Origin: JAFGVL01 sp964546015
GTDB taxonomy: Bacteria > Bacteroidota > Bacteroidia > Bacteroidales > Paludibacteraceae
DNA: 64,000 nt
Reading direction: 5' to 3'
NCBI GenBank assembly: GCA_964546015.1
Contig: CAZJHO010000001.1
Coordinates: 248,001-312,000, forward strand
Part shown: positions 51,617 through 61,091 of the stretch, piece after piece
Numbering within the stretch: the stretch's first letter is position 1
Layout: each line of letters begins with the position of its first letter
Program-made: the position numbers and the translations under genes
The notes under the pieces: generated by a model
Told to the model about the DNA's origin: nothing
The model's input: only the letters and a program-made list of their open reading frames with translations
The model's database searches: none

Positions 51617-54600
51617 ATGAATATTTCCGAAATAAGCATAAAACGACCGGTTCTTTCTACCGTATTTGTTCTGATAATTTTTTTATTAGGATTTATCGGC
51701 TATTCATATCTTGGTGTACGCGAGTATCCTAATGTAGATAATCCTATTATCACTGTCGATGTCAGTTATCCGGGCGCCAATGCCGAAATTATCGAGAATC
51801 AGATTACTGAACCTCTGGAACAGAATATCAATGGAATACCTGGTATTCGTTCATTGTCTAGTACAAGTAGTCAGGGCAGTTGCCGTATTACGATAGAGTT
51901 TGAATTAAGTGTGGATTTGGAAACCGCAGCCAATGATGTACGCGATAAAGTTTCCAGAGCACAACGCTATTTACCTCGCGATTGCGATCCTCCAACTGTT
52001 TCGAAAGCCGATGCAGACGCCAGTCCGATAATGCAAATCACGGTACAAAGCAATAAGCGTTCGATGATGGAGTTAAGTGAAATAGCCGAACTTACAATCA
52101 AAGAACGATTACAAACCATACCTAATGTGAGTGCTGTTGATATTTGGGGTATGAAGCGTTATTCCATGCGTCTTTGGTTGAATCCTAACAAAATGGCAGC
52201 TTACGGAATCACTCCGGTTGATGTGAAAAATGCTATCGATCGAGAAAATGTGGAGCTTCCTTCCGGTCGCATCGAGGGAAATAAAATCGAACTTTCTATC
52301 CGAGTTCTTGGACTGATGCAAACGCCCGAGGAATTTAATAATCTTATTATCAAGAAAAACGAATATAGTATCGTTCGTTTTAAAGATATAGGTACAGCTG
52401 AACTCGGTCCAGAAGAAGAACGCGATATTCTTCGCCGGAATGGAGTGCCTATGGTTAGTCTGGTAATTATTCCGCAGCCGGGTGCTAATCAAATCGATAT
52501 ATCTGACGAGGTACAGATTCGTCTTACCCAACTTGACAAAGACCTTCCCGAGGATGTGATTGTAGATATTGCTTATGACAGCACCAAATTTGTCAGAGCT
52601 TCTATCAATGAGGTTGAAGAAACTATTTACATTGCATTTATTCTTGTTGTATTAATCATTTTTGCTTTCTTGCGGGATTGGCGGGTTACTTTGGTACCTT
52701 GCGTTGTTATTCCTGTTTCTTTGGTGGGTGCTTTTTTTGTAATGTATGTTGCCGATTTCTCGATCAATGTGTTGTCAATGCTGGCGGTTGTGTTGGCTGT
52801 AGGGCTTGTGGTGGATGATGCTATTGTGGTAACCGAAAATATTTATGTGAAGATAGAAAATGGGATGCTACCTCGAAAAGCCGGAATAGAGGGTTCGAAA
52901 GAGATATTTTTTGCAGTAATATCTACTACTATCACATTAGTAGCGGTATTTTTCCCTATTATATTTTTGCAAGGAATGACAGGGCGTCTTTTCCGAGAGT
53001 TTAGTATTGTTGTTTCGGGAGCAGTACTTATTTCGGCGTTTGTAGCGTTGACATTTACGCCAATGCTCGCAACTAAATTGTTGAAGAAAAGAGAAAAACA
53101 TAATTGGATTTATCGAAAAACAGAACCGTTTTTTAACGGAATGACAAAAGCATATAGTAAATATCTGAAAAAATTCCTGTATAAAAAATGGTTGATTTTT
53201 CCTATTGTTGCCGTAATTTTGTTATCGATATTTTTATTGTGGAAAAATATTCCTTTAGAAATGGCTCCGCTTGAAGATCGTTCGCAAATTACCACTCGAG
53301 TGACGGCCCCCGAAGGTGCAACTTTCGAATACATCAGAGATTATACACAGAAAATTGCGGCAGTAGCAGATTCTGTTTATCCGGATCGTTTGATGAATAT
53401 TACACGAAGCCGTAGTAATGGTGGTTTTAGCCGTTTGATATTACCTAGTATCAAAGATCGGAAACAAAGTCAGATGGAAATAGCCGACCAGTTGTCAAAA
53501 GCCGTGAAAAATCAAACCGAAGCTCGTGCCTTTGTGCAACAACAATCTACTTTTGGCGGACGGGGTTCAAGCATGCCGGTACAATATGTATTACAAGCAC
53601 CCAGCTTAGAAAAATTGCAAGAATTTATTCCGCTTTTTATGCAAAAAGTGCGTGAAAGTGATAAATTTCAAATGACGGATGTAAATCTTAAATTTACCAA
53701 GCCTGAAGCCTTGCTGGAGATAGATCGTGATAAAGCAGCTCTGCTTGGCGTAAGCACTTTTGATATTGGACAAACACTGCAATATGCACTTAGCGGACAA
53801 CGCTTAGGATATTTTTATATGAATGGAAAACAATATCAAATTTTAGCAGAAATAAATCGTCAGCAGCGTAATACGCCACTTGACTTAAAATCCATTTATT
53901 TAAAAAGTCAAACCGGAAATATGGTTCAATTGGACAATGTGGTTGAGCTGAAAGAAAGCGTTGCTCCACCGCAATTGTATCATTATAACCGTTTTAAGTC
54001 GGCTACGGTTACTGCCGGATTGACCGAAGGAATAACTATCGGTACAGCTTTGGACGAGATGGATAAAATTGCACGAGAAACACTCGATGACACATTCCGG
54101 ACTGCCCTTTCCGGTGAATCGAAAGATTTTCGCGAGAGTTCAAATAGTTTGATGTTTGCATTTATTTTAGCATTGATTTTAATATTTTTGGTGCTTTCGG
54201 CTCAATTCGAAAGTTTTAAGGATCCGTTAATTATCATGTTTAGTGTACCTTTGGCAATAGCCGGTGCATTGATATTTATGTTTGTAAGTGATGTAACTAT
54301 GAATATTTTTAGCCAGATTGGAATTATTATGTTGATTGGTCTGGTTGCCAAAAATGGGATTCTTATTGTTGAATTTGCTAATCAGCGACAAGAACACGGA
54401 TTAGATAAATTTGATGCTATTATTGGAGCTTCTGTTCAGCGTTTGCGACCTATTTTAATGACCAGTTTTTCTACTGTTTTAGGGTTATTACCTCTTATGT
54501 TTGCTTCAGGCGAGGGAGCCAACGGGCGTATTGCTATGGGTGTTGCTGTGGTCGGCGGAATGATTATTTCCACTTTCCTCACGCTTTTCATTGTACCTTC

Positions 54601-54649
54601 GGTTTATCTTTATGTTTCAACAAATAGAAAGGCTAAAGAAGACAAATAA
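51617..54649 (+). CDS. RND multidrug efflux transporter (AcrB/HAE1 family)
   Basis: A 1010-residue inner-membrane proton-driven pump of the hydrophobe/amphiphile exporter family. It begins MNISEISIKRPVLSTVFVLII (TM1) with two large periplasmic loops and two TM bundles. VVLAVGLVVDDAIVVTENI in TM4 carries the conserved Asp-Asp proton-relay pair, and the second bundle has GLVAKNGILIVEF, with the TM10-equivalent Lys. In contrast to the CusA-type pump at 17322, this one lacks Met-rich or HME signatures and should export drugs, bile salts or similar. It overlaps the downstream channel gene by 1 nt. Confidence 0.94.
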   Translation: MNISEISIKRPVLSTVFVLIIFLLGFIGYSYLGVREYPNVDNPIITVDVSYPGANAEIIENQITEPLEQNINGIPGIRSLSSTSSQGSCRITIEFELSVDLETAANDVRDKVSRAQRYLPRDCDPPTVSKADADASPIMQITVQSNKRSMMELSEIAELTIKERLQTIPNVSAVDIWGMKRYSMRLWLNPNKMAAYGITPVDVKNAIDRENVELPSGRIEGNKIELSIRVLGLMQTPEEFNNLIIKKNEYSIVRFKDIGTAELGPEEERDILRRNGVPMVSLVIIPQPGANQIDISDEVQIRLTQLDKDLPEDVIVDIAYDSTKFVRASINEVEETIYIAFILVVLIIFAFLRDWRVTLVPCVVIPVSLVGAFFVMYVADFSINVLSMLAVVLAVGLVVDDAIVVTENIYVKIENGMLPRKAGIEGSKEIFFAVISTTITLVAVFFPIIFLQGMTGRLFREFSIVVSGAVLISAFVALTFTPMLATKLLKKREKHNWIYRKTEPFFNGMTKAYSKYLKKFLYKKWLIFPIVAVILLSIFLLWKNIPLEMAPLEDRSQITTRVTAPEGATFEYIRDYTQKIAAVADSVYPDRLMNITRSRSNGGFSRLILPSIKDRKQSQMEIADQLSKAVKNQTEARAFVQQQSTFGGRGSSMPVQYVLQAPSLEKLQEFIPLFMQKVRESDKFQMTDVNLKFTKPEALLEIDRDKAALLGVSTFDIGQTLQYALSGQRLGYFYMNGKQYQILAEINRQQRNTPLDLKSIYLKSQTGNMVQLDNVVELKESVAPPQLYHYNRFKSATVTAGLTEGITIGTALDEMDKIARETLDDTFRTALSGESKDFRESSNSLMFAFILALILIFLVLSAQFESFKDPLIIMFSVPLAIAGALIFMFVSDVTMNIFSQIGIIMLIGLVAKNGILIVEFANQRQEHGLDKFDAIIGASVQRLRPILMTSFSTVLGLLPLMFASGEGANGRIAMGVAVVGGMIISTFLTLFIVPSVYLYVSTNRKAKEDK

Positions 54650-55977
54650 TGAAAAAATTACTGTTAATACATATTTTCGTTTTAGGTTGTTTGTTTGCGC
54701 AAAGTCAATCTACTTATAATTTACGACAGTGCCTCGAAATAGGATTACAGCGAAATTTCGATATACGAATTATGCGTAACGAAGAAGCTATTTCTACTAA
54801 TAACGCTACTATCGGAAATGCCGGTTATTTACCTACAATCGATTTGAATACCGGTTATTCGGGTACGCATAATAGTAAAGAACAACGAACAACCGAAGAT
54901 ATTACTATCAAAACAACCGGAGTAAATGACCAAACCCTTAATGCTGGAGTAAATCTGAATTGGACTATTTTTGATGGATTAAATATTCAATCCAATTATA
55001 AACGCTTAAAAGAATTGGAGCAAAAAGGGAAATTAAATACCCGTCTTATTGTCGAAAACTTCATAGCGGAATTGTCTGCCGAATATTATAATTATGTACG
55101 GCAAAATATACGACTGAAAAATTTAACATATGCGTTAGAACTTTCTCGGGAGCGTTTGCGTATTGTCCAAGCTCGTTATGAAATAGGTTCCACATCACGA
55201 TTGGCTTTGCAACAAGCTAAAGTCTATTTTAATGCAGATAGTTCAAATCTGATAAAACAATATGAATTATTGCATGTTTCGCGTACGGCTCTTAATAAAA
55301 TGATGGCGATGGAGGATATAGAAATGCCTTTAACGACAATCGATTCGGTAATTAATTTTGATGATACTTTAAATAAAGATGTGTTGTGGGAAAAAACGCT
55401 TGAATCAAATGCCGATTTATTATTGGCAGAGAAGAATAAATCACTTAGCGAATTAGACCTGAAAATTTCTCAAAGTAGAAATTATCCGTATTTAAAAGTT
55501 TTTGCCGGATATGGTTATACGCAAAATCTTTACAACACAGGTATTTATGACCGTCAACGGGTTTTAGGTTTCAATTATGGAGCCACACTGGGTTTTACTA
55601 TTTTTGACGGAACAAATCGTGTTCGTGCTCAACGAAATGCTAAGATAGAAGTACAAAATCGAAAATTACAATATCAACAAATAGAGCTTGCACTTAAAGC
55701 TGATCTTTCCAATATCTGGATGGCTTACCAGAATAATATGGAACTGACTAATCTAGAAGAAGAAAATTTAAATAACGCTAAGGAAAATTACGAAATAGCC
55801 ATTGATAGATATAAACTGGGTAGTTTGTCTGGAATCGAATTACGCGAAGCTCAGAACAGTTTGCTTGAGTCGGAAGAACGCCTTTTGGTTGCCCGTTATA
55901 ATACCAAGCTTTGTGAACTGTCGCTACTACAACTTAGCGGGAAAATTGCAGAATATTTAGTGGGTGTAGAAAATTAA
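54649..55977 (+). CDS. TolC-family outer-membrane efflux channel
   Basis: Outer-membrane factor completing the RND system: signal peptide (about 1-19), then two OEP repeats rich in long amphipathic helices, 442 residues. The typical QAQ-like ATLGFTIFDGTNRVRAQ and RYKLGSLSGIELREAQNSL segments are present. Unlike the CusC-type channel at 21048 there is no Met-rich insertion. It starts on the stop of the pump gene. The cytidine deaminase 12 nt downstream is probably in the same transcript. Confidence 0.92.
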   Translation: MKKLLLIHIFVLGCLFAQSQSTYNLRQCLEIGLQRNFDIRIMRNEEAISTNNATIGNAGYLPTIDLNTGYSGTHNSKEQRTTEDITIKTTGVNDQTLNAGVNLNWTIFDGLNIQSNYKRLKELEQKGKLNTRLIVENFIAELSAEYYNYVRQNIRLKNLTYALELSRERLRIVQARYEIGSTSRLALQQAKVYFNADSSNLIKQYELLHVSRTALNKMMAMEDIEMPLTTIDSVINFDDTLNKDVLWEKTLESNADLLLAEKNKSLSELDLKISQSRNYPYLKVFAGYGYTQNLYNTGIYDRQRVLGFNYGATLGFTIFDGTNRVRAQRNAKIEVQNRKLQYQQIELALKADLSNIWMAYQNNMELTNLEEENLNNAKENYEIAIDRYKLGSLSGIELREAQNSLLESEERLLVARYNTKLCELSLLQLSGKIAEYLVGVEN

Positions 55978-55989
55978 AATTTTATTGTT

Positions 55990-56472
55990 ATGAAAGAGAT
56001 TCAAATACAAACACCTGTTTTTGTGTACACATTCGATGCATTGCCGGAACAATACAAACAACTTGTTATTGAGGCAAAAAAACAGACCCAGCAAGCCTAT
56101 GCTCCATATTCCGAATTTCAGGTAGGAGCAGCTGTTTTATTAGCTAACGGAACGATTGTAGGCGGTAATAACCAGGAAAATGCTGCTTATCCGTCGGGTA
56201 TTTGTGCTGAGCGAGTTGCTATTTTTGCTGCCAATTCTCAATATCCGACTCAAGCTGTAAAGGCTGTTGCTATTGCTGCTTATACCGATGGATCTTTTTT
56301 GCAAAAACCTATTTCACCTTGTGGTTCGTGCCGGCAAGTATTACTCGAAACCGAAAATCGTTTTTCTTCACCGATTGATATTTTGCTTTATGGCGAAAAA
56401 GAAATTTATTTAATAAAAAAAGCAGCATTATTATTACCTCTTAATTTTTCTAAAGACAGTTTGTTTTTTTAG
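55990..56472 (+). CDS. cdd: Cytidine deaminase
   Basis: Zinc-dependent hydrolase turning cytidine or deoxycytidine into uridine, for pyrimidine salvage. CDA motif: NAAYPSGICAERVAIFAA (zinc Cys and catalytic Glu) and PCGSCRQVLLE (two zinc Cys). 160 residues, the homotetrameric short form. Tail of the RND operon by spacing; no functional connection is apparent. Confidence 0.94.
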   Translation: MKEIQIQTPVFVYTFDALPEQYKQLVIEAKKQTQQAYAPYSEFQVGAAVLLANGTIVGGNNQENAAYPSGICAERVAIFAANSQYPTQAVKAVAIAAYTDGSFLQKPISPCGSCRQVLLETENRFSSPIDILLYGEKEIYLIKKAALLLPLNFSKDSLFF

Positions 56473-56575
56473 TATATTCTTAAAACTGTTAAAAATCTAC
56501 TTTTCTGTGTTGAAATTTTTCAATATGTGTATTTTTTCAAAAAATATACATATATTGCGCAAAATTCATTTGACT

Positions 56576-56959
56576 ATGACCAAAGAAAAATTTCAACTTG
56601 AGTATAATTTAAAATCAGTTTCATTGAATCTGCTTTGGACTGTAATTAGTACTCCAAGCGGTTTAGAAGAATGGTTTGCCGATAGAGTTACCGTTTCGGA
56701 TAAAAAATATACATTTAAATGGATAGACAACGAACAACAGGCGGAAATGATAGCTTACAGGATGGGAAGTTATGTTCGCTTTAAATGGTTGGAAGATGAG
56801 CATGAAAAGTATTATTTTGAGTTTAGGATACTTTATGATGAATTAACGGAAGAAACGGCTTTGGTAATTACCGATTTTGCAGAACCGGATGAGGTTGAGG
56901 ATACCAAAGAGCTATGGAATAAACAAGTAAAAGATTTATTCAGAAGTATAGGTTTATAA
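56576..56959 (+). CDS. START-like (SRPBCC) domain protein
   Basis: A 127-residue protein from the ATG at 56576; the frame up to 56507 adds 23 residues with no family support. The fold is START/SRPBCC-like: TPSGLEEWFADRV near 30-42, alternating strands and a C-terminal helix (LWNKQVKDLFRSIGL). Bacteroidetes commonly carry this single-domain form, with ligand unknown. It ends at a strong terminator facing hisC. Confidence 0.75.
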   Translation: MTKEKFQLEYNLKSVSLNLLWTVISTPSGLEEWFADRVTVSDKKYTFKWIDNEQQAEMIAYRMGSYVRFKWLEDEHEKYYFEFRILYDELTEETALVITDFAEPDEVEDTKELWNKQVKDLFRSIGL

Positions 56960-56961
56960 CT

Positions 56962-56994
56962 AAAAAAGCAAGAATTATAAGTTCTTGCTTTTTT
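56962..56994. terminator. Bidirectional terminator between the START-like gene and hisC
   Basis: A perfect 13-bp stem, AAAAAAGCAAGAA (56962-56974) with TTCTTGCTTTTTT (56982-56994), 7-nt loop, functional on both strands. Confidence 0.85.
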
Positions 56995-57016
56995 AATTTT
57001 TTTCTTTGTTGATTCT

Positions 57017-58120
57017 TTAATAAAGAATTTTTTTCATAGCTTTCATTAAAGTCTCATTTTCCTCTCTTGTTCCAACCGTTATTCGTAAACAATCTTCGCA
57101 TAACGAAACTGTATGCCGATTGCGTACAATAATACCGTGTTCTACTAAATAATTATAAACGGCATTAGCATCGAGTACGCGAATAAGTACAAAATTGGCA
57201 TCAGTAGGAAAAACCTCTTTTATATAAGGTAAAGTTTTAAGTTGTTCTATTAAAATAGTGCGTTGCTCAAGCAACATGGCTACCCATTTTTCTTTCCGTT
57301 CAAGATGATTTAATTGTTCACTTACAAAATCTTGTGTGAGTTTATTGATGTTGTACGGATATTTTATTTTGTTGAAATAGTTGATAATTTCTTCATTTGC
57401 AAACGCCATTCCACAACGCACCGAAGCCATTCCCCATGCTTTAGAGAAAGTTTGCAAAACAATGATATTCGGATATTTATCTAAATCTGCGAGCCAAGAT
57501 GCTTCATGCGAAAAATCGATATAAGCCTCATCAATTACTACAATGCTGTTGAAATTATTGACGATTTTCAGCACTTCGTTGCGATTTAGCAAATTGCCAG
57601 TAGGATTATTAGGCGAACAAAGGAAAATAATTTTTGTATGTGCATCTACAGCTGCCAAAACACGGTTTGAATCAAGTGTGTAATCTCTGTTAAGATGTAC
57701 TTTGCGGTATTCTACATTGTTTATATTGGCGCAAACTTCGTACATGCCGTACGATGGATCAATAGCTACAATATTATCTTCTTTAGGTTCGCAGAAAATA
57801 CGCATAGCCAAATCGATAGGCTCATCACTACCCACACCGAGCATAATTTGCGCCGGACGAACGCCTTTTATCTTTGCTATTTTTTCTTTCAATGCCCATT
57901 GCATCGGGTCGGGATAACGGTTGTAAGGCTCGTTCATCGGGTTTTCGTTCGCATCAATATATACCGATGCTTCACCTTTAAATTCATCACGAGCTGATGA
58001 ATAGGGTTTTAGGGATAATATATTTTTGCGGATTAAGCTCGCATAGTCCTTACGGGCTATGCTCGTTATTGTATCGGGACTTTGTCCCTCAGTCCCAGAG
58101 ATATTTTTCGTCATATTCAA
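57017..58120 (-). CDS. hisC: Histidinol-phosphate aminotransferase with element-encoded N-terminus
   Basis: PLP aminotransferase converting imidazole-acetol phosphate to histidinol phosphate. Motifs: YIDANENPMNEPYNRYPDP near 54-72, CSPNNPTGN, VIDEAYIDFS and the PLP lysine in QTFSKAWGMASVRCG. The native protein seems to begin around RKNILSLKPYSSARDEF (residue ~31). The first ~30 residues (MTKNISGTEGQSPD...) are encoded by the left end of the inserted REP/transposase element, and no other start codon lies between. So the element supplies the start codon and an unnatural N-terminal extension. The active-site region is intact. Confidence 0.92.
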   Translation of the reverse strand: MNMTKNISGTEGQSPDTITSIARKDYASLIRKNILSLKPYSSARDEFKGEASVYIDANENPMNEPYNRYPDPMQWALKEKIAKIKGVRPAQIMLGVGSDEPIDLAMRIFCEPKEDNIVAIDPSYGMYEVCANINNVEYRKVHLNRDYTLDSNRVLAAVDAHTKIIFLCSPNNPTGNLLNRNEVLKIVNNFNSIVVIDEAYIDFSHEASWLADLDKYPNIIVLQTFSKAWGMASVRCGMAFANEEIINYFNKIKYPYNINKLTQDFVSEQLNHLERKEKWVAMLLEQRTILIEQLKTLPYIKEVFPTDANFVLIRVLDANAVYNYLVEHGIIVRNRHTVSLCEDCLRITVGTREENETLMKAMKKILY

Positions 58121-58608
58121 TTTCGTTTTCGTCTAATAAACTTATAAATTCTTGCTGATATTCCTCTTGGCTATGATGTTGTTCCTGATTTTTAATATAA
58201 TTTTTTATCATTTCAAAATCCCACCTGCTTACCGAGAAAGCTGCATATCCACGCTGCCACGCAAAATCTTGATAATGCAATCCTTTTATTTTTATCCATT
58301 TTGAGGAATTAGATTTCACTTTATTCAAAAGTTCGCTAATCGGCATCATTTTCGAAAGAATACAAAAAATATGCACATGATCGCTTACGCCATTTACAAT
58401 AATCGGAGTGCAATCCAAATTCCACAAGATACCTTCGATATATTTGAACATACTTTGTTTATCTTCCTTTAAAAGAAGTGGTTTACGATATTTGGTCGAA
58501 AAAACAATGTGTAAATAATTTTTAGTCAATGATAACGGCATCGCAATTTGTATTTGAGGGACAAAGTCCCGATATTATGGGCATCATAGTCCGTCAGGGC
58601 TATGATGC
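58042..58608 (-). mobile_element. REP-flanked IS200-like element inserted between hisD and hisC
   Basis: The transposase gene is bracketed by symmetrical inverted structures. Nearest to it are ATCGGGACTTTGTCCCTC (58073-58090) and its exact inverse (58556-58573); each folds into a GGGAC-AAA-GTCCC hairpin. Outside them lie hairpins with CATAGTCC and GGGCTATG arms (58042-58061 and 58581-58608), the right one extended to 12 bp by GCAT/ATGC. This is the layout of a REP/RAYT unit. The right hairpin contains the hisD stop codon and the left side the hisC start. Confidence 0.8.
58089..58541 (-). CDS. IS200-like Y1 transposase (REP-associated tyrosine transposase)
   Basis: A 150-residue single-strand-specific HUH transposase. 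The HUH metal motif is DHVHIF near 50-55 and the nucleophilic Tyr lies in MIKNYIKNQEQ near 112-122. YLHIVFSTKYRKPLL at the N-terminus and KVKSNSSKWIK in the middle are typical of the Y1_Tnp family. Its 3' end overlaps the annotated start of hisC by 32 nt. No accessory TnpB is present. Flanking REP-like hairpins point to the RAYT subgroup rather than a self-transposing IS200. Confidence 0.88.
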   Translation of the reverse strand: MPLSLTKNYLHIVFSTKYRKPLLLKEDKQSMFKYIEGILWNLDCTPIIVNGVSDHVHIFCILSKMMPISELLNKVKSNSSKWIKIKGLHYQDFAWQRGYAAFSVSRWDFEMIKNYIKNQEQHHSQEEYQQEFISLLDENEIEYDEKYLWD

Positions 58609-59876
58609 ATCCGTAAAGTTACTGCATTCTTATGCGCAAAAAGCTCCTCATTTTCAGCCATAATTTCGATAGCCGAACCAATATTTTGTAATCCTTCTGG
58701 TGTCAGTTCCTGATAAGTTATTTTCTTGGTAAAACTATCTAAATTTACTCCGCTATAGGCTTTTGCATAACCGTTTGTCGGTAGCGTGTGATTTGTTCCC
58801 GAAGCGTAATCACCGGCACTTTCGGGCGTAAGGTGTCCAAGAAAAATAGAACCTGCGTTTGTAATTCTTTCGGCAATATCCCAATAATTTTCAGTAGAAA
58901 TAATTAAATGCTCGGGTGCATATTCATTGGTCATTTCTATAACTTCGTTCATATCTTTCAGCAAAATAATCTTACTATTTGCCAAAGATCTACGAGCTAA
59001 GTCTATACGGGGCAATTGCTGTACTTGTTTTTCGATTTCCGCTATTACTTGTTCAACGAGCACTTCGCTTGTTGTCAACAAAAGCGATTGACTGTCAGTA
59101 CCATGTTCGGCTTGCGAAAGGAAATCGGCAGCTACGAAAGCTGGATTAGCTGTGTGGTCGGCAATTATTTCTACTTCCGATGGTCCTGCCGGCATATCGA
59201 TCGCCACATCACGCAACGAAACCAATTGTTTGGCAGCCGTTACATATTGGTTGCCGGGTCCAAATATTTTGTACACTTTCGGTACGCTTTCTGTTCCGTA
59301 TGCCATAGCACCGATTGCTTGTACTCCACCGATCTTAAAAATTTTGCTCACGCCTGCCGCTTTGGCTGCAAATAATACGGCGGGATGAACATTTCCCTCT
59401 TTATTTGGTGGCGAGCAAAGCACGATTTCCTTGCAACCTGCAATTTGCGCCGGAACAGCCAACATTAAAACGGTCGAAAATAACGGTGCTGTTCCTCCCG
59501 GAATGTATAACCCGACTTTGTCTATCGGTACGGCTTTTTGCCAACAAGTTACACCGGGCATAGTTTCTATTTGTATGGTTTGGTGGCGTTGGGCGGCATG
59601 GAATTTCTCGATATTATTTTTGGCTAAAAGAATAGCCGCTTTCAACTTGTCTGAGACTAATTTTTCGGCAGCAATTATTTCATCTTCCGTAATTTGAAGG
59701 GATGATAATTGCACTTTGTCAAATTTTAGTTCGTATTCTTTGACAGCTTCATCGCCACGCCTGCACACATCTTGTAAAATGCTTTGGACCGTTTCTGTCA
59801 AAGTCGAATTGTCAAAAGTAGGGCGTGCTAATATTTTACACCAATCGGGTTTAGCCGGATATTTTATAATTTCCAT
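58584..59876 (-). CDS. hisD: Histidinol dehydrogenase
   Basis: Oxidises histidinol to histidine in two NAD-dependent steps. Zinc/active-site blocks: IPGGTAPLFSTVLMLAVPAQIAG, IGGVQAIGAMAYGTESVPK, FGPGNQYVTAAKQ, DMPAGPSEVEIIAD, AEHGTDSQS and YAPEHLII, all intact. I use the ATG at 59876 (MEIIKYPAKPDW, 430 aa); a second ATG at 59897 is possible. The last residues (MHHSPDGL and stop) are encoded by the right REP hairpin of the inserted element, replacing the natural C-terminus just after VTLR. Confidence 0.94.
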   Translation of the reverse strand: MEIIKYPAKPDWCKILARPTFDNSTLTETVQSILQDVCRRGDEAVKEYELKFDKVQLSSLQITEDEIIAAEKLVSDKLKAAILLAKNNIEKFHAAQRHQTIQIETMPGVTCWQKAVPIDKVGLYIPGGTAPLFSTVLMLAVPAQIAGCKEIVLCSPPNKEGNVHPAVLFAAKAAGVSKIFKIGGVQAIGAMAYGTESVPKVYKIFGPGNQYVTAAKQLVSLRDVAIDMPAGPSEVEIIADHTANPAFVAADFLSQAEHGTDSQSLLLTTSEVLVEQVIAEIEKQVQQLPRIDLARRSLANSKIILLKDMNEVIEMTNEYAPEHLIISTENYWDIAERITNAGSIFLGHLTPESAGDYASGTNHTLPTNGYAKAYSGVNLDSFTKKITYQELTPEGLQNIGSAIEIMAENEELFAHKNAVTLRMHHSPDGL

Positions 59877-59883
59877 AAGTATT

Positions 59884-59947
59884 TCGGTGCGCTGCATCTT
59901 AATTCTTTTGTTTTAAAACTAACTATAAATATTCTCGGTGCGCTGCA
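59884..59947. repeat. Direct repeat TCGGTGCGCTGCA flanking the hisG-hisD junction
   Basis: Two copies of the 13-mer at 59884-59896 and 59935-59947. The second extends to the mini-hairpin GGTGC-GCT-GCACC. One copy overlaps the region of the alternative hisD start. Probably remains of a dispersed intergenic repeat. Confidence 0.6.
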
Positions 59948-59993
59948 CCTGGAATTTTAACCAAGGTTTCCCTTTGGGAAGATTTATAGGGGC

Positions 59994-60845
59994 TTATAAT
60001 ATCATCTTTTCAATCGGAACAACCAAAATACCTTCGGCACCGAAGTTTTTCAATTTTCCGATAATTTCCCAGAAAGTTTTTTCTTCGATTACGGAGTGCA
60101 TCGAACTCCAACCGCTTTCAGCCAAAGGTGTTACGGTTGGTGATTTCATTCCGGGAAGCAATTTGGTTACTTCAGGGATTTTTTCGTTCGGGATATTTAA
60201 AATAATATATTTTTTGCCTTCAGCAGCTTTTACCGAATCAAAACGAAAAATCAGTTCGTCTAAAATAGCTTTTTTTTCTGTTGAAAGCCCCGGATTAGCA
60301 ATTAATAACGCTTCGGATTGCATAACCACTTCTACTTCTTTCAATCGATTACTTATAAGCGTACTACCTGAACTTACAATATCAAAAATCGCATCAGCTA
60401 AACCAATACCCGGAGCTATTTCTACTGAACCGGTTATAATGTGAGTTTCTGCTTTGATACTTTTTGATTTCAAATATTTTTCCAGGATAAAAGGGTATGA
60501 GGTCGCAATTTTTTTACCTTCGAACCATTCTATTCCTTTATAATCGATATCTTTTGGAATAGCTAATGATAATCGACATTTACTGAAACCAAGCCGTTTG
60601 ATGATTTCTACTTTTTCTTTCTTTTCAGCGTATTCGTTTTCTCCTACAATACCTACATCTGCAACACCTCCGGCAACCGATTGTGGAATATCGTCATCGC
60701 GCAAAAAAAGTATTTCGACCGGAAAATTTTTTGCCGGTAATAATAAAATGCGTTTTCCTGATTCTAACTTGATGCTCGCTTCGGCAAGCAACTCCATTGT
60801 GTCTTCATACAGACGACCTTTGGCTTGTACTGCAATTCGTAACAT
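59994..60845 (-). CDS. hisG: ATP phosphoribosyltransferase (long form)
   Basis: First, committed step of histidine synthesis. 283 residues: catalytic domains I-II (LRIAVQAKGRLYEDTM at 2-17; GGVADVGIVGENEY near 59-72; the PRPP-binding ITGSVEIAPGIGLADAIFDIVSSGSTL near 139-165) and a C-terminal ACT-like regulatory domain (about 212-283) for histidine feedback. The long form does not need HisZ. First structural gene of hisG-hisD-hisC, preceded by a His leader peptide and attenuator. Confidence 0.95.
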   Translation of the reverse strand: MLRIAVQAKGRLYEDTMELLAEASIKLESGKRILLLPAKNFPVEILFLRDDDIPQSVAGGVADVGIVGENEYAEKKEKVEIIKRLGFSKCRLSLAIPKDIDYKGIEWFEGKKIATSYPFILEKYLKSKSIKAETHIITGSVEIAPGIGLADAIFDIVSSGSTLISNRLKEVEVVMQSEALLIANPGLSTEKKAILDELIFRFDSVKAAEGKKYIILNIPNEKIPEVTKLLPGMKSPTVTPLAESGWSSMHSVIEEKTFWEIIGKLKNFGAEGILVVPIEKMIL

Positions 60846-60966
60846 TGAACCTCCTCCCGTTCCCCTCCAAAAAGTGGGTGTCGGATTTTGTTAAACATTC
60901 TTTTTTCTTTTTAAATTTTGCTTGCCATTCTTGCTCTTCTTTTCTATAAGAGCTTGGTAGAGCTAC

Positions 60967-60998
60967 AAAAAAAGCCCACCGAGTGCGGCAAGCTTTTT
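60967..60998 (-). terminator. Attenuator terminator of the his operon
   Basis: On the minus strand AGCTTGCC and GGTGGGCT pair across a GCACTC loop (three G-U pairs), with an A5 lead-in and a T7 tail, between the His leader peptide and hisG. Upstream are two alternative hairpins: TTACCAAAA/TTTTGGTAA (61026-61047), which overlaps the leader's last codons, and TGACA/TGTCA (61009-61023). Confidence 0.75.
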
Positions 60999-61035
60999 CT
61001 AATATGATTGACAAACACTGTCAGCTTACCAAAAA

Positions 61036-61083
61036 TTATTTTGGTAAATGATGATGACTGATATTTGTTTTATTTGTTCTCAT
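61036..61083 (-). CDS. hisL: his operon leader peptide
   Basis: A 15-residue ORF, MRTNKTNISHHHLPK, with three consecutive His codons. It starts a few nucleotides after the predicted transcription start and is followed by competing hairpins and an attenuator before hisG. Ribosome stalling at the His codons when charged His-tRNA is scarce would favour read-through into hisGDC, as in classical his attenuation. Seen directly in the sequence; mechanism by analogy. Confidence 0.82.
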   Translation of the reverse strand: MRTNKTNISHHHLPK

Positions 61084-61091
61084 TAGTGATG

